NCBI RefSeq assembly: GCF_900088535.1
Contig: NZ_LT578417.1
Span: 992,001 to 1,056,000, forward strand
Length of the DNA: 64,000 nucleotides
Direction of reading: 5' to 3'
DNA from: Cyanobium sp. NIES-981
GTDB taxonomy: Bacteria; Cyanobacteriota; Cyanobacteriia; PCC-6307; Cyanobiaceae
Program-made: the position numbers and the translations under genes
Shown here: piece after piece, positions 28,191 through 36,750 of the stretch
How the letters are laid out: every line of letters starts with the position of its first letter
How positions within the stretch are numbered: position 1 is the stretch's first letter
Notes under the pieces: model-generated
What the model saw: the letters and a program-made list of their open reading frames with translations, nothing else
Told to the model about the DNA's origin: nothing
Database searches by the model: none

Positions 28191-28338
28191 GGGCACCAGG
28201 GTTGCACGGCCTGCAGCCTGGCCGCGGCGGCAGGACTGTGATCGGATGCCCACAGAGGTGTCACCGATCACACGGCGGCCCCGGCGTCGGGGATGCAATG
28301 GACCCACCGTTGTTCCCGCCAGACCCGGACGACCCGCC

Positions 28339-28620
28339 ATGGCCAGCTACACCATCAGCCTCGATGACGGCCGCAGCTTCAGCTGCAGCGACGACACCTA
28401 CATCCTCGATGCCGCCGAGGAAGCGGGGATCGATCTGCCCTACTCGTGCCGGGCCGGTGCCTGCAGCACCTGTGCCGGCAAGGTGCTCAGCGGCAGCGTG
28501 GATCAATCGGATCAGAGCTTCCTCGACGACGACCAGATCGCGGCGGGCTTCGCCCTCCTCTGCGTGAGCTACCCGAAGGAGGACTGCACGATCAAACCCG
28601 ACATGGAGGACGAGCTCTGA
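28339..28620 (+). CDS. [2Fe-2S] ferredoxin, plant type
   Basis: The 93-aa protein has the plant-type cluster motif C-x4-C-x2-C ([14 protein letters not shown]) with the fourth ligand in LLCVSYP, and the usual [19 protein letters not shown] lead-in and acidic tail (DMEDEL). It is a soluble one-electron carrier, normally reduced by photosystem I and serving FNR, nitrite reductase or other partners. The N terminus is a few residues shorter than in the main PetF. It is probably one of several ferredoxin paralogues, so I leave out a specific symbol. ATG at 28339. Confidence 0.93.
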   Translation: MASYTISLDDGRSFSCSDDTYILDAAEEAGIDLPYSCRAGACSTCAGKVLSGSVDQSDQSFLDDDQIAAGFALLCVSYPKEDCTIKPDMEDEL

Positions 28621-28769
28621 ACCGCGCTTTCGACCGGAGGCGGGGCGCCCCCGAGCCGTCCCCTGCGACCCGCTTCCCACACATGGCCCGGGCTTTGTAG
28701 CCATGCCCACAGCATGGGGGTGCTAGCCGGCACCAGAACGGATTCACCCCAGACCGCTCGACGGCTCCC

Positions 28770-31193
28770 ATGGCCGATACCAGCTCCACCCGCAGCCGCT
28801 CCTGTTTCATCCACCGGCCGCTGGCCGAGGAGATGCAGCGGCACCTGTTCTTCAGCCAGGCCAAGGCCCCGTCGCTGGCGACGCGCCACGACCACTACCG
28901 CAGCCTGGCCCTGGCCGTGCGGGACCGCCTGCTGCACAACTGGGTGGACACCGCCGAGACCTACACCCGCGCCCAGGTGCGCACGGCGGTGTACCTCTCC
29001 GCGGAATACCTGCTGGGCCCCCACCTCGACAACAACCTGGTGAACCTGGGTCTGCGCCAGGAGGCTGAAGAGGCCTGCCGCGAGCTGGGGCTCGACCTCG
29101 ATGAACTGATCCTGGAAGAGCCCGAGCCCGGCCTGGGCAACGGCGGCCTGGGGCGGCTGGCGGCCTGTTTCCAGGAGTCGATGGCCACGCTGGAGCTGCC
29201 GGCCATCGGCTACGGCATCCGCTACGAATTCGGCATCTTCCGCCAGCAGATCACACCCCACGGGCAGCAGGAGGTCACCGATGCCTGGCTGGCCCAGGGC
29301 AACCCCTGGGAAGTGATCCGGCCGGAGTGGCGCTACCCGGTGACCATCGGCCATCACACCGTGATCGGCGTGGCGTACGACACCCCGATCCTCGGCTACG
29401 GCGTGCGCACGGCCAACACCCTGCGGCTCTGGGCCGCGGCGGCTCCCGAGGAGCTGGATTTCGCCTCGTTCAATGCGGGCGACTACACCAAGGCGGTGCT
29501 GCACAAGATGCAGTCGGAGACCCTCTCGAAGGTGCTCTATCCGAATGACGAGATGGATCAGGGCAAGCGCCTGCGCCTCTCGCAGCAGATCTTCTTCGTG
29601 AGCTGCTCCCTGCAGGACATGTTCCGCATCCTCAAGGGGCAGGGGCTGCCGGCCGATCAGTTCCACACCAAGTTCGCGGTCCAGCTCAACGACACCCACC
29701 CGGCCATCGCCGTGGCCGAGCTGATGCGGCTGCTGCTGGATGAGCACCGCCTCGACTGGGACACCGCCTGGGGCGTGACCACCGCCAGCCTCAGCTACAC
29801 CAATCACACCCTCCTGCCGGAGGCCCTCGAGACCTGGGGGGTGGAGCTGTTCCAGCAGCTGCTGCCGCGCCAGCTCGAGATCATCTACGAGATCAACGCC
29901 CGGTTCCTGCGGATGGCGCGCATCCGCTATCCCGGTCAGCCCGAGAAGCTGGCCCGGCTCTCCCTGATCGAGGAGGGTCCCCACCGCAAGGTGCGGATGG
30001 CCAACCTCGCCGTGGTGGGCTGTCACCAGACCAATGGGGTGGCCGAGCTGCACAGCGATCTGCTGCGCCGCCACCTGCTGGCCGACTTCGCCGAGATCTG
30101 GCCGGAACGTTTCACCAACGTCACCAACGGGGTCACCCCACGCCGCTGGATGGTGGTGTCCAACCCAGGTCTGGCCCAGCTGCTGGATGAAGCGATCGGC
30201 AGCCACTGGCGCCGCGACCTCAGCCATCTGCAGGGTCTGGCCCAGCACCGCGACGACCCGGCCTTCCTGGAGCGCTGGATGGGCGTGCGGGAAGCCTCGA
30301 AGCAGAGGCTCGTGCGGCACATCCATCAGACCCAGGGCCTGCTCCTGGATCCCGGCTCCATCTTCGATGTGCAGGTGAAGCGGATCCATGAGTACAAGCG
30401 CCAGCACCTGGCTGCCCTGCACGTGGTGGAGCGCTACCTGCGGCTCCGAAACGGCGAGGATCTGCCGCCGCGCACCGTGATCTTCGGGGGCAAGGCAGCC
30501 CCGGGCTACGCGATGGCCAAGCTGATCATCCGGCTGATCGTGGGGATCTCGGAGATCGTGAACATGGATCCGGCCATGGAAGGGCGCCTGCGGGTGGTGT
30601 TCCTGCCCAACTTCAGCGTGAGCCTCGGCCAGAAGATCTACCCGGCCGTGGATCTCTCCGAACAGATCTCCACAGCCGGCAAGGAGGCCTCAGGCACCGG
30701 CAACATGAAAATGGCCCTGAACGGTGCCCTCACGATCGGCACCCTGGACGGCGCCAACGTGGAGATCCGTGAGCGGGTGGGCCCGGACAACTTCTTCCTC
30801 TTCGGCCACACCGCCGAGCAGATCCGGGAGTTCGACCGGATGGGCTACCACCCGATGCCCTGGATCGAGAAGGACCCGGTGGTGCGGGAGGCCATCGAGC
30901 TGATCGGGGCCGGTCACTTCAGCGAGGGCGATCGCGATCTCTTCTATCCGCTGCTGGCCAACCTCACCAGCCACGATCCGTTCAAGGTGATGGCCGACAT
31001 CGCCGACTACCGCCAGGCCCAGGACCGGGTCGATGCCTGCTGGCAGGATCCCAGCCAGTGGGCACGGATGTCGGTGGCCAACACCATGAACTGCGGCTTC
31101 TTCTCGAGTGACCGCTCGATCCGGGAGTACGCCGAGCGGATCTGGAAGGTGTCGCCCGTGCCGGTGGAGGCCACCACCACCCATCTGGTCTGA
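28770..31193 (+). CDS. glgP: glycogen phosphorylase
   Basis: The 807-aa protein has the GT35 phosphorylase sequence throughout: YLSAEYLLGPHLDNNLVNLG, EPEPGLGNGGLGRLAACF, GIRYEFGIFRQ, TNHTLLPEALE, FTNVTNGVTPRRW, VKRIHEYKRQ and the PLP-lysine block EASGTGNMKMALNGALTIGT. It releases glucose 1-phosphate from glycogen, providing carbon in the dark. The ATG at 28770 gives the normal short N terminus. It is a single gene between a ferredoxin and an RNA-binding protein. Confidence 0.97.
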   Translation: MADTSSTRSRSCFIHRPLAEEMQRHLFFSQAKAPSLATRHDHYRSLALAVRDRLLHNWVDTAETYTRAQVRTAVYLSAEYLLGPHLDNNLVNLGLRQEAEEACRELGLDLDELILEEPEPGLGNGGLGRLAACFQESMATLELPAIGYGIRYEFGIFRQQITPHGQQEVTDAWLAQGNPWEVIRPEWRYPVTIGHHTVIGVAYDTPILGYGVRTANTLRLWAAAAPEELDFASFNAGDYTKAVLHKMQSETLSKVLYPNDEMDQGKRLRLSQQIFFVSCSLQDMFRILKGQGLPADQFHTKFAVQLNDTHPAIAVAELMRLLLDEHRLDWDTAWGVTTASLSYTNHTLLPEALETWGVELFQQLLPRQLEIIYEINARFLRMARIRYPGQPEKLARLSLIEEGPHRKVRMANLAVVGCHQTNGVAELHSDLLRRHLLADFAEIWPERFTNVTNGVTPRRWMVVSNPGLAQLLDEAIGSHWRRDLSHLQGLAQHRDDPAFLERWMGVREASKQRLVRHIHQTQGLLLDPGSIFDVQVKRIHEYKRQHLAALHVVERYLRLRNGEDLPPRTVIFGGKAAPGYAMAKLIIRLIVGISEIVNMDPAMEGRLRVVFLPNFSVSLGQKIYPAVDLSEQISTAGKEASGTGNMKMALNGALTIGTLDGANVEIRERVGPDNFFLFGHTAEQIREFDRMGYHPMPWIEKDPVVREAIELIGAGHFSEGDRDLFYPLLANLTSHDPFKVMADIADYRQAQDRVDACWQDPSQWARMSVANTMNCGFFSSDRSIREYAERIWKVSPVPVEATTTHLV

Positions 31194-31239
31194 GCGCATC
31201 CACCGCAAGACGCCTGGGGGGCCGCCCACCTTCGTGGTG

Positions 31240-31245
31240 TAGGGT
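31240..31245 (+). promoter_or_regulatory. candidate -10 element TAGGGT of the RNA-binding protein gene
   Basis: TAGGGT lies 134 bases before the rbp start, just before an AT-richer leader. It implies a 5' untranslated region of about 130 bases, a common feature of cold-responsive RNA-binding protein genes. Confidence 0.35.
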
Positions 31246-31253
31246 TGAGGGGA

Positions 31254-31380
31254 TTCAAGAACCAGTCTTCAGCAGGTTTCTCTCCGAAACGGCGGCTCCA
31301 ACCAGGATTTGACCACTAGGCCAGCAACTTTCTTCAGGGCGTTCAACGAATCCGTTCATAGTTTTCAAGACCAGACTTCA
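31254..31380 (+). repeat. imperfect direct repeat bracketing the rbp 5' leader
   Basis: TTCAAGAACCAGTCTTCA at 31254-31271 recurs as TTCAAGACCAGACTTCA at 31364-31380, whose last A is the first base of the start codon. One copy is near the probable 5' end of the transcript and the other at the translation start, so it may be a protein or RNA binding site for autoregulation. Confidence 0.6.
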
Positions 31381-31697
31381 TGACCATTTACGTGGGCAAC
31401 CTCTCGTTCGACGCCGAGGTTGATGACGTTCAGCACCTGTTCTCCGAATACGGTGCCGTTCGCAAATGCACCCTGCCCCTGGACCGCGACACCGGACGCA
31501 AGCGCGGTTTCGCCTTCGTCGAGATGGCCAACGAGGCCGACGAGACCAAGGCCATCGACGACCTCCAGAACGTCGAGTGGATGGGCCGCAACATCCGGGT
31601 GAACAAAGCTGAGCCCCGCACCGGTGGTGGCGGTGGACGCCAGTTTGCCGGTGCCGGCGGTGGCGGTTACGGCGGCGGCGGTGGCAACCGCTGGTGA
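31380..31697 (+). CDS. RNA-binding protein with one RRM and glycine-rich tail
   Basis: The 105-aa protein has a single RNA recognition motif: RNP2 is IYVGNLSF at residues 3-10 and RNP1 is KRGFAFVEM near residues 41-49. The last 30 residues are glycine-rich (GGGGGRQFAGAGGGGYGGGG). This is the cyanobacterial Rbp type, which binds single-stranded RNA; paralogues are induced by cold or help localise photosystem mRNAs. A long leader with a direct repeat precedes it and a strong terminator follows, so it is a one-gene unit. Confidence 0.95.
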   Translation: MTIYVGNLSFDAEVDDVQHLFSEYGAVRKCTLPLDRDTGRKRGFAFVEMANEADETKAIDDLQNVEWMGRNIRVNKAEPRTGGGGGRQFAGAGGGGYGGGGGNRW

Positions 31698-31753
31698 TCA
31701 CCGGCTCACGCTGATCCCAGCCTGGCTGCTCAAAGCCTTTTTCATCACAGCCT

Positions 31754-31787
31754 GGGGGGAGCGGTATGCCGTCTCCTCCCTTTTTTT
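31754..31787 (+). terminator. rho-independent terminator after the RNA-binding protein gene
   Basis: A GC-rich hairpin (GGGGGGAGCGG paired with CCGTCTCCTCCC around a TATG loop) is followed by seven T residues at 31781-31787. It begins 56 bases after the rbp stop and lies between convergent genes. Confidence 0.85.
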
Positions 31788-31797
31788 CATCTCACCT

Positions 31798-32682
31798 TCA
31801 TCCCACCGAACAGCCGCCCCTCACCAGGCGGCTTTTTGCTGGCTGGACGGCCCGTGCCAGCAGGGCGCGATCGGAGGGCACACGCAGCTGGCTGGCGCAG
31901 CCCAGGCGCTCAAGCAGCCGCACGAAGCGATAGGTGGGATCAGGCAGGCGGACAGGCACGCCGTCACGCACGGTGAATCCCTGGCGCACGGATCCCTGGA
32001 AGCCGTGGTGGCAGTTGTGCCACCCCTCTCCGAGGGTGATCAGGGCGACAAAGGCGTTGTTGCGGCTGGCATCCCCCGTATCGAACGGCTGCTCGCCGGC
32101 CAGATGGGCCAGGGAATTGACGCTGGCCACCCCATGGAACAGCAGCGTGGTGCTGAGGCAGAAGGCGCCGAGCCATTCCAGGCCGCCGAGCTGCCAGGAG
32201 AGGAGCGCCAGGGCTAGCACCGGCAGGGCATGGAGCCGGTCGATGCCGCGCAGTACGGGGTCAGCCTCGATGTCGGCAGGCAGCTGGGCCGGGTGGAAGG
32301 CGGGACTGAGCAGCCAACCGATCTGGGCGTGCCAGAAGCGGCCCCAGCCGGGCCTCGGCTGGAGGGGGGAATGGGGGTCGGCAGCCGTGTCCACATACCG
32401 GTGATGGGCCAGATGGTGGGCCTTCCACCAGCTCGGCCCCATCTGGCCAGACGAGGCGGCGATGGCCGAACCGAGCCACCAGAGCAGCCGGGGGGCCCGG
32501 TAACTGCCGTGGGTGATCAACCGGTGATAGATCGCGGTGGTGGCCAGCATCCTGACCAGGTAGAGCAGCAAGGCCCAGCCGGCCGCCGCCAGACCGAGGC
32601 CGGTCCAGAGCAGCAGGACGCAACCGAGGTGCGCCGCAATGATCAGAACAGGCCCGACACCGTGGAGCAGGCGGCGGAGCAA
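31798..32682 (-). CDS. acyl-lipid / acyl-CoA fatty acid desaturase (delta-9 type)
   Basis: The 294-aa membrane protein has the three histidine boxes of membrane desaturases: HRLITHGS, HHLAHHRYVDT and HNCHHGFQ, plus four hydrophobic helices. The box spacing and the WHNCHHGFQGS form match the DesC/delta-9 group, which introduces the first double bond into stearoyl or palmitoyl chains using ferredoxin electrons. It is convergent with the RNA-binding protein gene. The regulator gene upstream on the same strand is separated by 111 bases. Confidence 0.9.
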   Translation of the reverse strand: MLRRLLHGVGPVLIIAAHLGCVLLLWTGLGLAAAGWALLLYLVRMLATTAIYHRLITHGSYRAPRLLWWLGSAIAASSGQMGPSWWKAHHLAHHRYVDTAADPHSPLQPRPGWGRFWHAQIGWLLSPAFHPAQLPADIEADPVLRGIDRLHALPVLALALLSWQLGGLEWLGAFCLSTTLLFHGVASVNSLAHLAGEQPFDTGDASRNNAFVALITLGEGWHNCHHGFQGSVRQGFTVRDGVPVRLPDPTYRFVRLLERLGCASQLRVPSDRALLARAVQPAKSRLVRGGCSVG

Positions 32683-32793
32683 GGGGGGGCGATGGGTGCC
32701 CGCGGAAGAATGGTGCAGCGCAGTGTCCGTGCAGAATCCATCCTAGTGAGCGCACCAGGACACCCTGGCGCGGCCCGGCGTTCGGGCCAAGAC

Positions 32794-33249
32794 TCAGACG
32801 GCCGGGTCCAGGGGCAGCGCCGCGACCACCAGGGCTTCGCGCTGGGGATGGTGACGCCGGAAGGCCCGATCCTCGGCGGCCCTGCGACAGGTGAGCAGGA
32901 ACAGGGGCATGGTGATGCCGAAGGTCTCCTCGAACTGGCTCACCGTCTCGGCACTGCGCTGCAGTCCACAGGCCCGGATGGCCCGGGGCAGGGACAGCCC
33001 CGGTTCCGAGGTGATGACGGCGAACAGGCGGTTGAGCCGATGGTGCTGCAACGCCTCGTAGGGCGTCATGCCTCGCGACTGGTCGAAGCAGAAATCCAGG
33101 CACTCCAGCGTGATGCCCAGCACATCGGCCACCGCCGGCATGGTGATCGGCTGCCGGAAATGCTCGGCGAAATAGCGCAGCGCCTGACCCACCACCAGAC
33201 GACTCCGGGCCGGGTGGGCGGATGGGCAGTCGGCGGGGACCAGGCGCAT
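32794..33249 (-). CDS. AraC-type DNA-binding domain protein, stand-alone
   Basis: The 151-aa protein is almost entirely an AraC/XylS double helix-turn-helix: VGQALRYFAEHFRQPITMPA with DVLGITLECLDFCF for the first, and RAIRACGLQRSAETVSQFEETFG for the second. It lacks a sensor domain, so it may act constitutively or with a partner. The fit to the family in the second helix is imperfect (SQFEETFGITMP in place of the usual S.F.R.FK...G.SP). It lies between the desaturase and a tiny membrane protein near glnN, and may control one of these. Confidence 0.72.
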   Translation of the reverse strand: MRLVPADCPSAHPARSRLVVGQALRYFAEHFRQPITMPAVADVLGITLECLDFCFDQSRGMTPYEALQHHRLNRLFAVITSEPGLSLPRAIRACGLQRSAETVSQFEETFGITMPLFLLTCRRAAEDRAFRRHHPQREALVVAALPLDPAV

Positions 33250-33413
33250 GGTTCACTCCCGAACCTGAACGGATGCATCTGTGATAGGCAGCTGAAGCGG
33301 CGGCTACCAGCGCCGACCCGTGGAGTGGCACAGATCGCAGCGAGCTGGAACGACCCGCAACACAGGCCTGTCACAGGAGGCAACGCATGCGGGGGCGAGG
33401 GAGGCCGACCGGC

Positions 33414-33530
33414 TCAGGGCTCGCGATCGGGGGTGTCGCTGGGCCGCAGCACCACCACGACAGCCCCCACCACGATCAGCACGATGAGCACGAGCCCTGC
33501 CCCGATCGGGAGCGCCACATCCGGATCCAT
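33414..33530 (-). CDS. tiny single-helix membrane protein, 38 aa
   Basis: The ATG at 33530 opens a 38-residue frame ending in TGA at 33414: an acidic start (MDPDVALPIG), a helix made almost only of valine, leucine, isoleucine and glycine, and a polar tail (RPSDTPDREP). This is the size and layout of small photosystem or cytochrome subunits, though I cannot match it to PsbN, PetN or others. It begins 58 bases after the glnN stop on the same strand, so may be transcribed with it. Being very short, it needs independent support. Confidence 0.5.
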   Translation of the reverse strand: MDPDVALPIGAGLVLIVLIVVGAVVVVLRPSDTPDREP

Positions 33531-33588
33531 GCTTCGCTCGGCGGGGTGGACAACCACCCCATCCTGCACGAGGCGTCCAGGAACGCGT

Positions 33589-35757
33589 TCAGCGCACGAA
33601 GAGCATCTCCTGGTAGGTGGGCAGCGGCCAGGCGTCGTCGTCGATCAGCAGCTCCAGGCTGTCGGCGGCCTCGCGGATGCTCGTCATGGCCGGCAGCAGG
33701 GCATCCACGCAGTGGCGCAAGTGGGCCTGCATGCCATCGGGGTGTCCCTCCATGGCCTGCTCGAGCTGGCGGCAGCCCGCCAGCAGCTTGCCGTTGAGCC
33801 CATCAATCTGGTGCAGCATGGTGTCGTCGGGGGAAAGACCCACCTTCTGCTGACTCTTGAGCGACTCAGCCAGCTTGCCGAGGGCGTTGCCCACGGCCGG
33901 CAGGATCTGGGTGCGGGCCATGCGCAGCACCAGGCGGGCCTCCACCTCGATGGCCTGCACGTACTGCTCCGCGTACACCTCGAAACGGCTCTCCAGCTCC
34001 AGCGGTGTCAGCACGCCCTGGCGCTCGAAGAGATCGCGGATCTCGGGACGCTGCAGCACCGGCAGGGCGTCCGCCGAGGTGGGCAGGTTCTCCAGGCCCC
34101 GCTCCTCCACCGCCATCCTGTGCCACTCGGAGGAGTAGCCATCACCGCCGAACACCACGGCGCCGTGGTTGTCCATGGCCTGCTTCATCACCGCCAGGGC
34201 CGCCTCATCGAGCGACTGGCCTGAGGCCATCGTGGCCTCCAGCTGGTCGGCCACCCACTGCAGCGAATCGGCCAGGATGGTGTTGAGCACCACGAGGGGG
34301 CCCGCCACCGATTGGCCGGAGCCCACGGCCCGGAACTCGAAGCGGTTGCCGGTGAAGGCGAATGGCGAGGTGCGGTTGCGGTCGCCGGGATCCTTGTTGA
34401 GATCGGGCAGCGTGTCGATCCCCAGCGACATCAGGGCCGCGGCGGCGGAACCCTGCAGGTTGCCGGCGCGGATCTGGTTGAACACGTCCTCCAGCTGGCT
34501 GCCGAGGTACACCGAAATGATCGCGGGCGGCGCCTCGTTGGCCCCGAGGCGATGGTCGTTGCTGGCGGTGGCGATGGCGGCGCGCATCAGCGGGCCGTAG
34601 AGGTGCACGCCGCGGATTACCGCGGAGCAGAACAGCAGGAACTGCATGTTCTCGTGGGGGGTGGAGCCGGGATCGAGCAGATTGCCCTGGGTGGGATTGC
34701 CGATCGACCAGTTCACGTGCTTGCCGCTGCCGTTCACTCCGGCGAAGGGCTTCTCGTGCAGCAGGCAGCTGAACCCGTGCTTCTTGGCCGTGGCCTTGAG
34801 CACGGTCATGGTGAGCTGCTGGTGGTCGGTGGCCACGTTCGCGGCCTCGAAGAAGGGCGCGATCTCGAACTGCCCGGGAGCCACCTCGTTGTGGCGGGTC
34901 TTGGCGGGGATCCCGAGGCGGTAGAGCTGGCGCTCCACGTCCTGCATGAACACCTGCACCCGCTCCGGGATGGCCCCGAAGTAGTGGTCGTCAAACTGCT
35001 GCCCTTTCGCGGGGGGCGCTCCCACCAGGGTGCGACCGGCCAGCTGCAGATCGGGCCGCAGGGCCGCGAAGGCGGCATCCACCAGGAAATACTCCTGCTC
35101 GGCACCGCAGCTGGAGTTCACCGGCGCGATGTCGGTTTCTCCCAGCAGGCGCAGCAGCCGCTGGGCCTGCCTGTTCATCGCTGCGTTGGAGCGCAGCAGC
35201 GGGGTCTTCTTGTCGAGGGCCTCGCCGGTCCAGGACACGAACACCGTGGGAATGCAGAGGGTGACCCCGTTGGGGGTCTCCATCAGGTAGGCGGGACTGG
35301 TCACGTCCCAGGCGGTGTAACCGCGGGCCTCGAAGGTGGAGCGGATGCCACCGTTCGGGAAGGAGGAACCATCCGGTTCGCCCTGCACCAGCAGCTTGCC
35401 GGTGAACTCGGTGATCGCCACCCCATCGCCCTGGGGGGAGATGAAACCGTCGTGCTTCTCGGCGGTGAGGTTGGTGAGGGGATAGAAGACGTGGGCGTAG
35501 TAGAGGGCGCCGCGGCCGGTGGCCCAGTCCTTCATCGCCTGGGCAACGACATCCGCCACCGAGTTGTCGAGCTTGCTGCCCTCCTTGATGCAGCGCTGGA
35601 TCGACTTGAAGACGGTCTTGGGCAGGGCCGACTTCATCTTCTCGAGGGTGAAGACATCGGCAGCCCACAGCTCCTCCAGGGCGCTGGCGGGCTGGGTCGG
35701 CACGGAAGGCCGGTTCAGGATCGTCTGGATGGCCTGGAGCCGCGCGGTCGAAGGCAT
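33589..35757 (-). CDS. glnN: type III glutamine synthetase
   Basis: The protein of about 722 aa is a GSIII, much longer than GSI (about 470). Visible motifs are [66 protein letters not shown] and [16 protein letters not shown], containing the ATP- and glutamate-binding residues. It joins ammonia to glutamate; in cyanobacteria GlnN is used under nitrogen shortage and is NtcA-dependent. I place the start at the ATG at 35757 ([10 protein letters not shown]), since glnN proteins usually begin this way; an in-frame ATG at 35769 is possible. Confidence 0.96.
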   Translation of the reverse strand: MPSTARLQAIQTILNRPSVPTQPASALEELWAADVFTLEKMKSALPKTVFKSIQRCIKEGSKLDNSVADVVAQAMKDWATGRGALYYAHVFYPLTNLTAEKHDGFISPQGDGVAITEFTGKLLVQGEPDGSSFPNGGIRSTFEARGYTAWDVTSPAYLMETPNGVTLCIPTVFVSWTGEALDKKTPLLRSNAAMNRQAQRLLRLLGETDIAPVNSSCGAEQEYFLVDAAFAALRPDLQLAGRTLVGAPPAKGQQFDDHYFGAIPERVQVFMQDVERQLYRLGIPAKTRHNEVAPGQFEIAPFFEAANVATDHQQLTMTVLKATAKKHGFSCLLHEKPFAGVNGSGKHVNWSIGNPTQGNLLDPGSTPHENMQFLLFCSAVIRGVHLYGPLMRAAIATASNDHRLGANEAPPAIISVYLGSQLEDVFNQIRAGNLQGSAAAALMSLGIDTLPDLNKDPGDRNRTSPFAFTGNRFEFRAVGSGQSVAGPLVVLNTILADSLQWVADQLEATMASGQSLDEAALAVMKQAMDNHGAVVFGGDGYSSEWHRMAVEERGLENLPTSADALPVLQRPEIRDLFERQGVLTPLELESRFEVYAEQYVQAIEVEARLVLRMARTQILPAVGNALGKLAESLKSQQKVGLSPDDTMLHQIDGLNGKLLAGCRQLEQAMEGHPDGMQAHLRHCVDALLPAMTSIREAADSLELLIDDDAWPLPTYQEMLFVR

Positions 35758-35769
35758 GGGGCAGTTCAA

Positions 35770-36208
35770 AGGTTATGGAGATCAGCCAAGCGCCCGACCC
35801 ACCCCATCCAATGGATCGATTGATACCGCCCGGCGAAGTGAGGCCTCCCGAAGCCCGCCCCCTGGGCCGCCTGCCGAAGCGATCACAGCAGCTGCGACCG
35901 ATCACCAATGCTTAGCAATGGGATTTTCCGCGGCTCCCTGCCTTTTTCCACAGATCGCAGCCTGCTTTTCCACAGCCGCGGTGGTGTCGAGCCCCCCGGG
36001 GGGCGGCAGCGGCCCCAATCTCAGGGGAAAAGGGGCTTTCCCGTTGACGCCCTGGCGGATGCGCCCCCTGACCATGGGCCCGCCCTGACAGGGGACGGCC
36101 AGAAGGCTTGCCACAACTGCATTCTTACCGGTGGTCCCAACGGGATGGGGCCCCGGCGGGCCCCTTTGACGGGGGCAGGACGGCATGGCGTCATGGAGGA
36201 GAAGCGCC
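35770..36208. other. divergent spacer glnN / DUF2811 with two DnaA-box-like 9-mers and GC palindromes
   Basis: No gene is apparent in these 439 bases. Two exact TTTTCCACA sequences, the cyanobacterial DnaA-box form, lie at 35944-35952 and 35966-35974, 22 bases apart. A perfect 14-base palindrome GCCCCCCGGGGGGC is at 35991-36004, and GGGGCCC/GGGCCCC form a hairpin at 36147-36164 followed by TTT. A GGAGGA Shine-Dalgarno sequence for the DUF2811 gene is at 36195-36200. Confidence 0.6.
35813..35826 (-). promoter_or_regulatory. near-consensus NtcA site (GTA-N8-TCC) upstream of glnN
   Basis: Read on the minus strand, GTA at 35826-35824 and TCC at 35815-35813 are separated by 8 bases, one mismatch from GTA-N8-TAC. 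With class II spacing the transcript would start near 35778, leaving a short leader before the ATG at 35757. glnN genes of other cyanobacteria depend on NtcA, which adds weight. Confidence 0.35.
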
Positions 36209-36469
36209 ATGAGCCGAGTGAGTCACGTTCCTGATCACCCCCCCGCCACCGTGTCCGTGGAGAACCAGTTCCCGGAGGATCTGTTCGATGCGATGCGGGA
36301 CTTCGTGCGCACCCACCCCCAGTGGGACCAGTACCGCCTGATGCAGGCGGCCCTGGCCGGCTTCCTGTTCCAGCACGGCTGCCAGGACCGGGCCGTGGCC
36401 CGGCACTACCTCAATGGTCTGTTCCGGCGGGAGTCCACCCCCAGGGAACCCGGCACCGCCACCGCCTGA
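36209..36469 (+). CDS. DUF2811 family small protein
   Basis: The 86-aa protein contains VSVENQFPEDLFDAMRDFV, HPQWDQYRLMQAALAGFLFQ and DRAVARHYLNGLF, the DUF2811 pattern, which is short, helical and cyanobacterial. The start at 36209 is well supported by GGAGGA eight bases upstream. It is a paralogue of the protein at 18692-18961 (shared FLFQ-GC-D...HY..LF). It is followed after 3 bases by the SepF-like gene, so the two are surely co-transcribed. Function unknown. Confidence 0.82.
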   Translation: MSRVSHVPDHPPATVSVENQFPEDLFDAMRDFVRTHPQWDQYRLMQAALAGFLFQHGCQDRAVARHYLNGLFRRESTPREPGTATA

Positions 36470-36472
36470 GCC

Positions 36473-36733
36473 ATGGCCTCCCCTCCCCCGCTTCCCGGCC
36501 CCGAGGTGCTGCTGCTGGAGCCCCGCCAGCTGCACGACAGCCGCGCCGTGATCGAGGCGGTGCGGGCCGGTAAGACTGTGGTGGTGAATCTGGCGGCGAT
36601 GGCATCCAGCCATGGCCAGCGCCTGATCGACCTGGCCTGTGGGGGCATCACAGCCATGGACGGCCAGGCGCTGCGCCTGGCCGATGCGGTGTTCCTGTTC
36701 GCCCCGGCCCTCACGTCCATCCACACCCCCTGA
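36473..36733 (+). CDS. SepF-like core-domain protein, short form
   Basis: The 86-aa protein is just the SepF/YlmF core: EVLLLEPRQLHDSRAVIEAV, AGKTVVVNLAAMASSHGQRLIDLACGGITAMDG and ALRLADAVFLFAPA follow the SepF alignment. The normal cyanobacterial SepF (Cdv2), which helps anchor FtsZ, has about 190 residues with an N-terminal membrane-binding helix that is missing here. It may be a paralogue with a different job or a regulator of true SepF. It starts 3 bases after a DUF2811 gene and precedes a DoxX gene by 17 bases. Confidence 0.75.
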   Translation: MASPPPLPGPEVLLLEPRQLHDSRAVIEAVRAGKTVVVNLAAMASSHGQRLIDLACGGITAMDGQALRLADAVFLFAPALTSIHTP

Positions 36734-36750
36734 CCCCCGGCTCAGCAACC

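Noticed and set aside
28569-30422. Open frame of about 617 codons on the minus strand opposite glgP
   Set aside because: It is the antisense shadow of a clear glycogen phosphorylase.
33387-33797. Plus-strand open frame overlapping the end of glnN
   Set aside because: It is arginine- and proline-rich, antisense to glnN and to the 38-aa membrane protein, with no motif.
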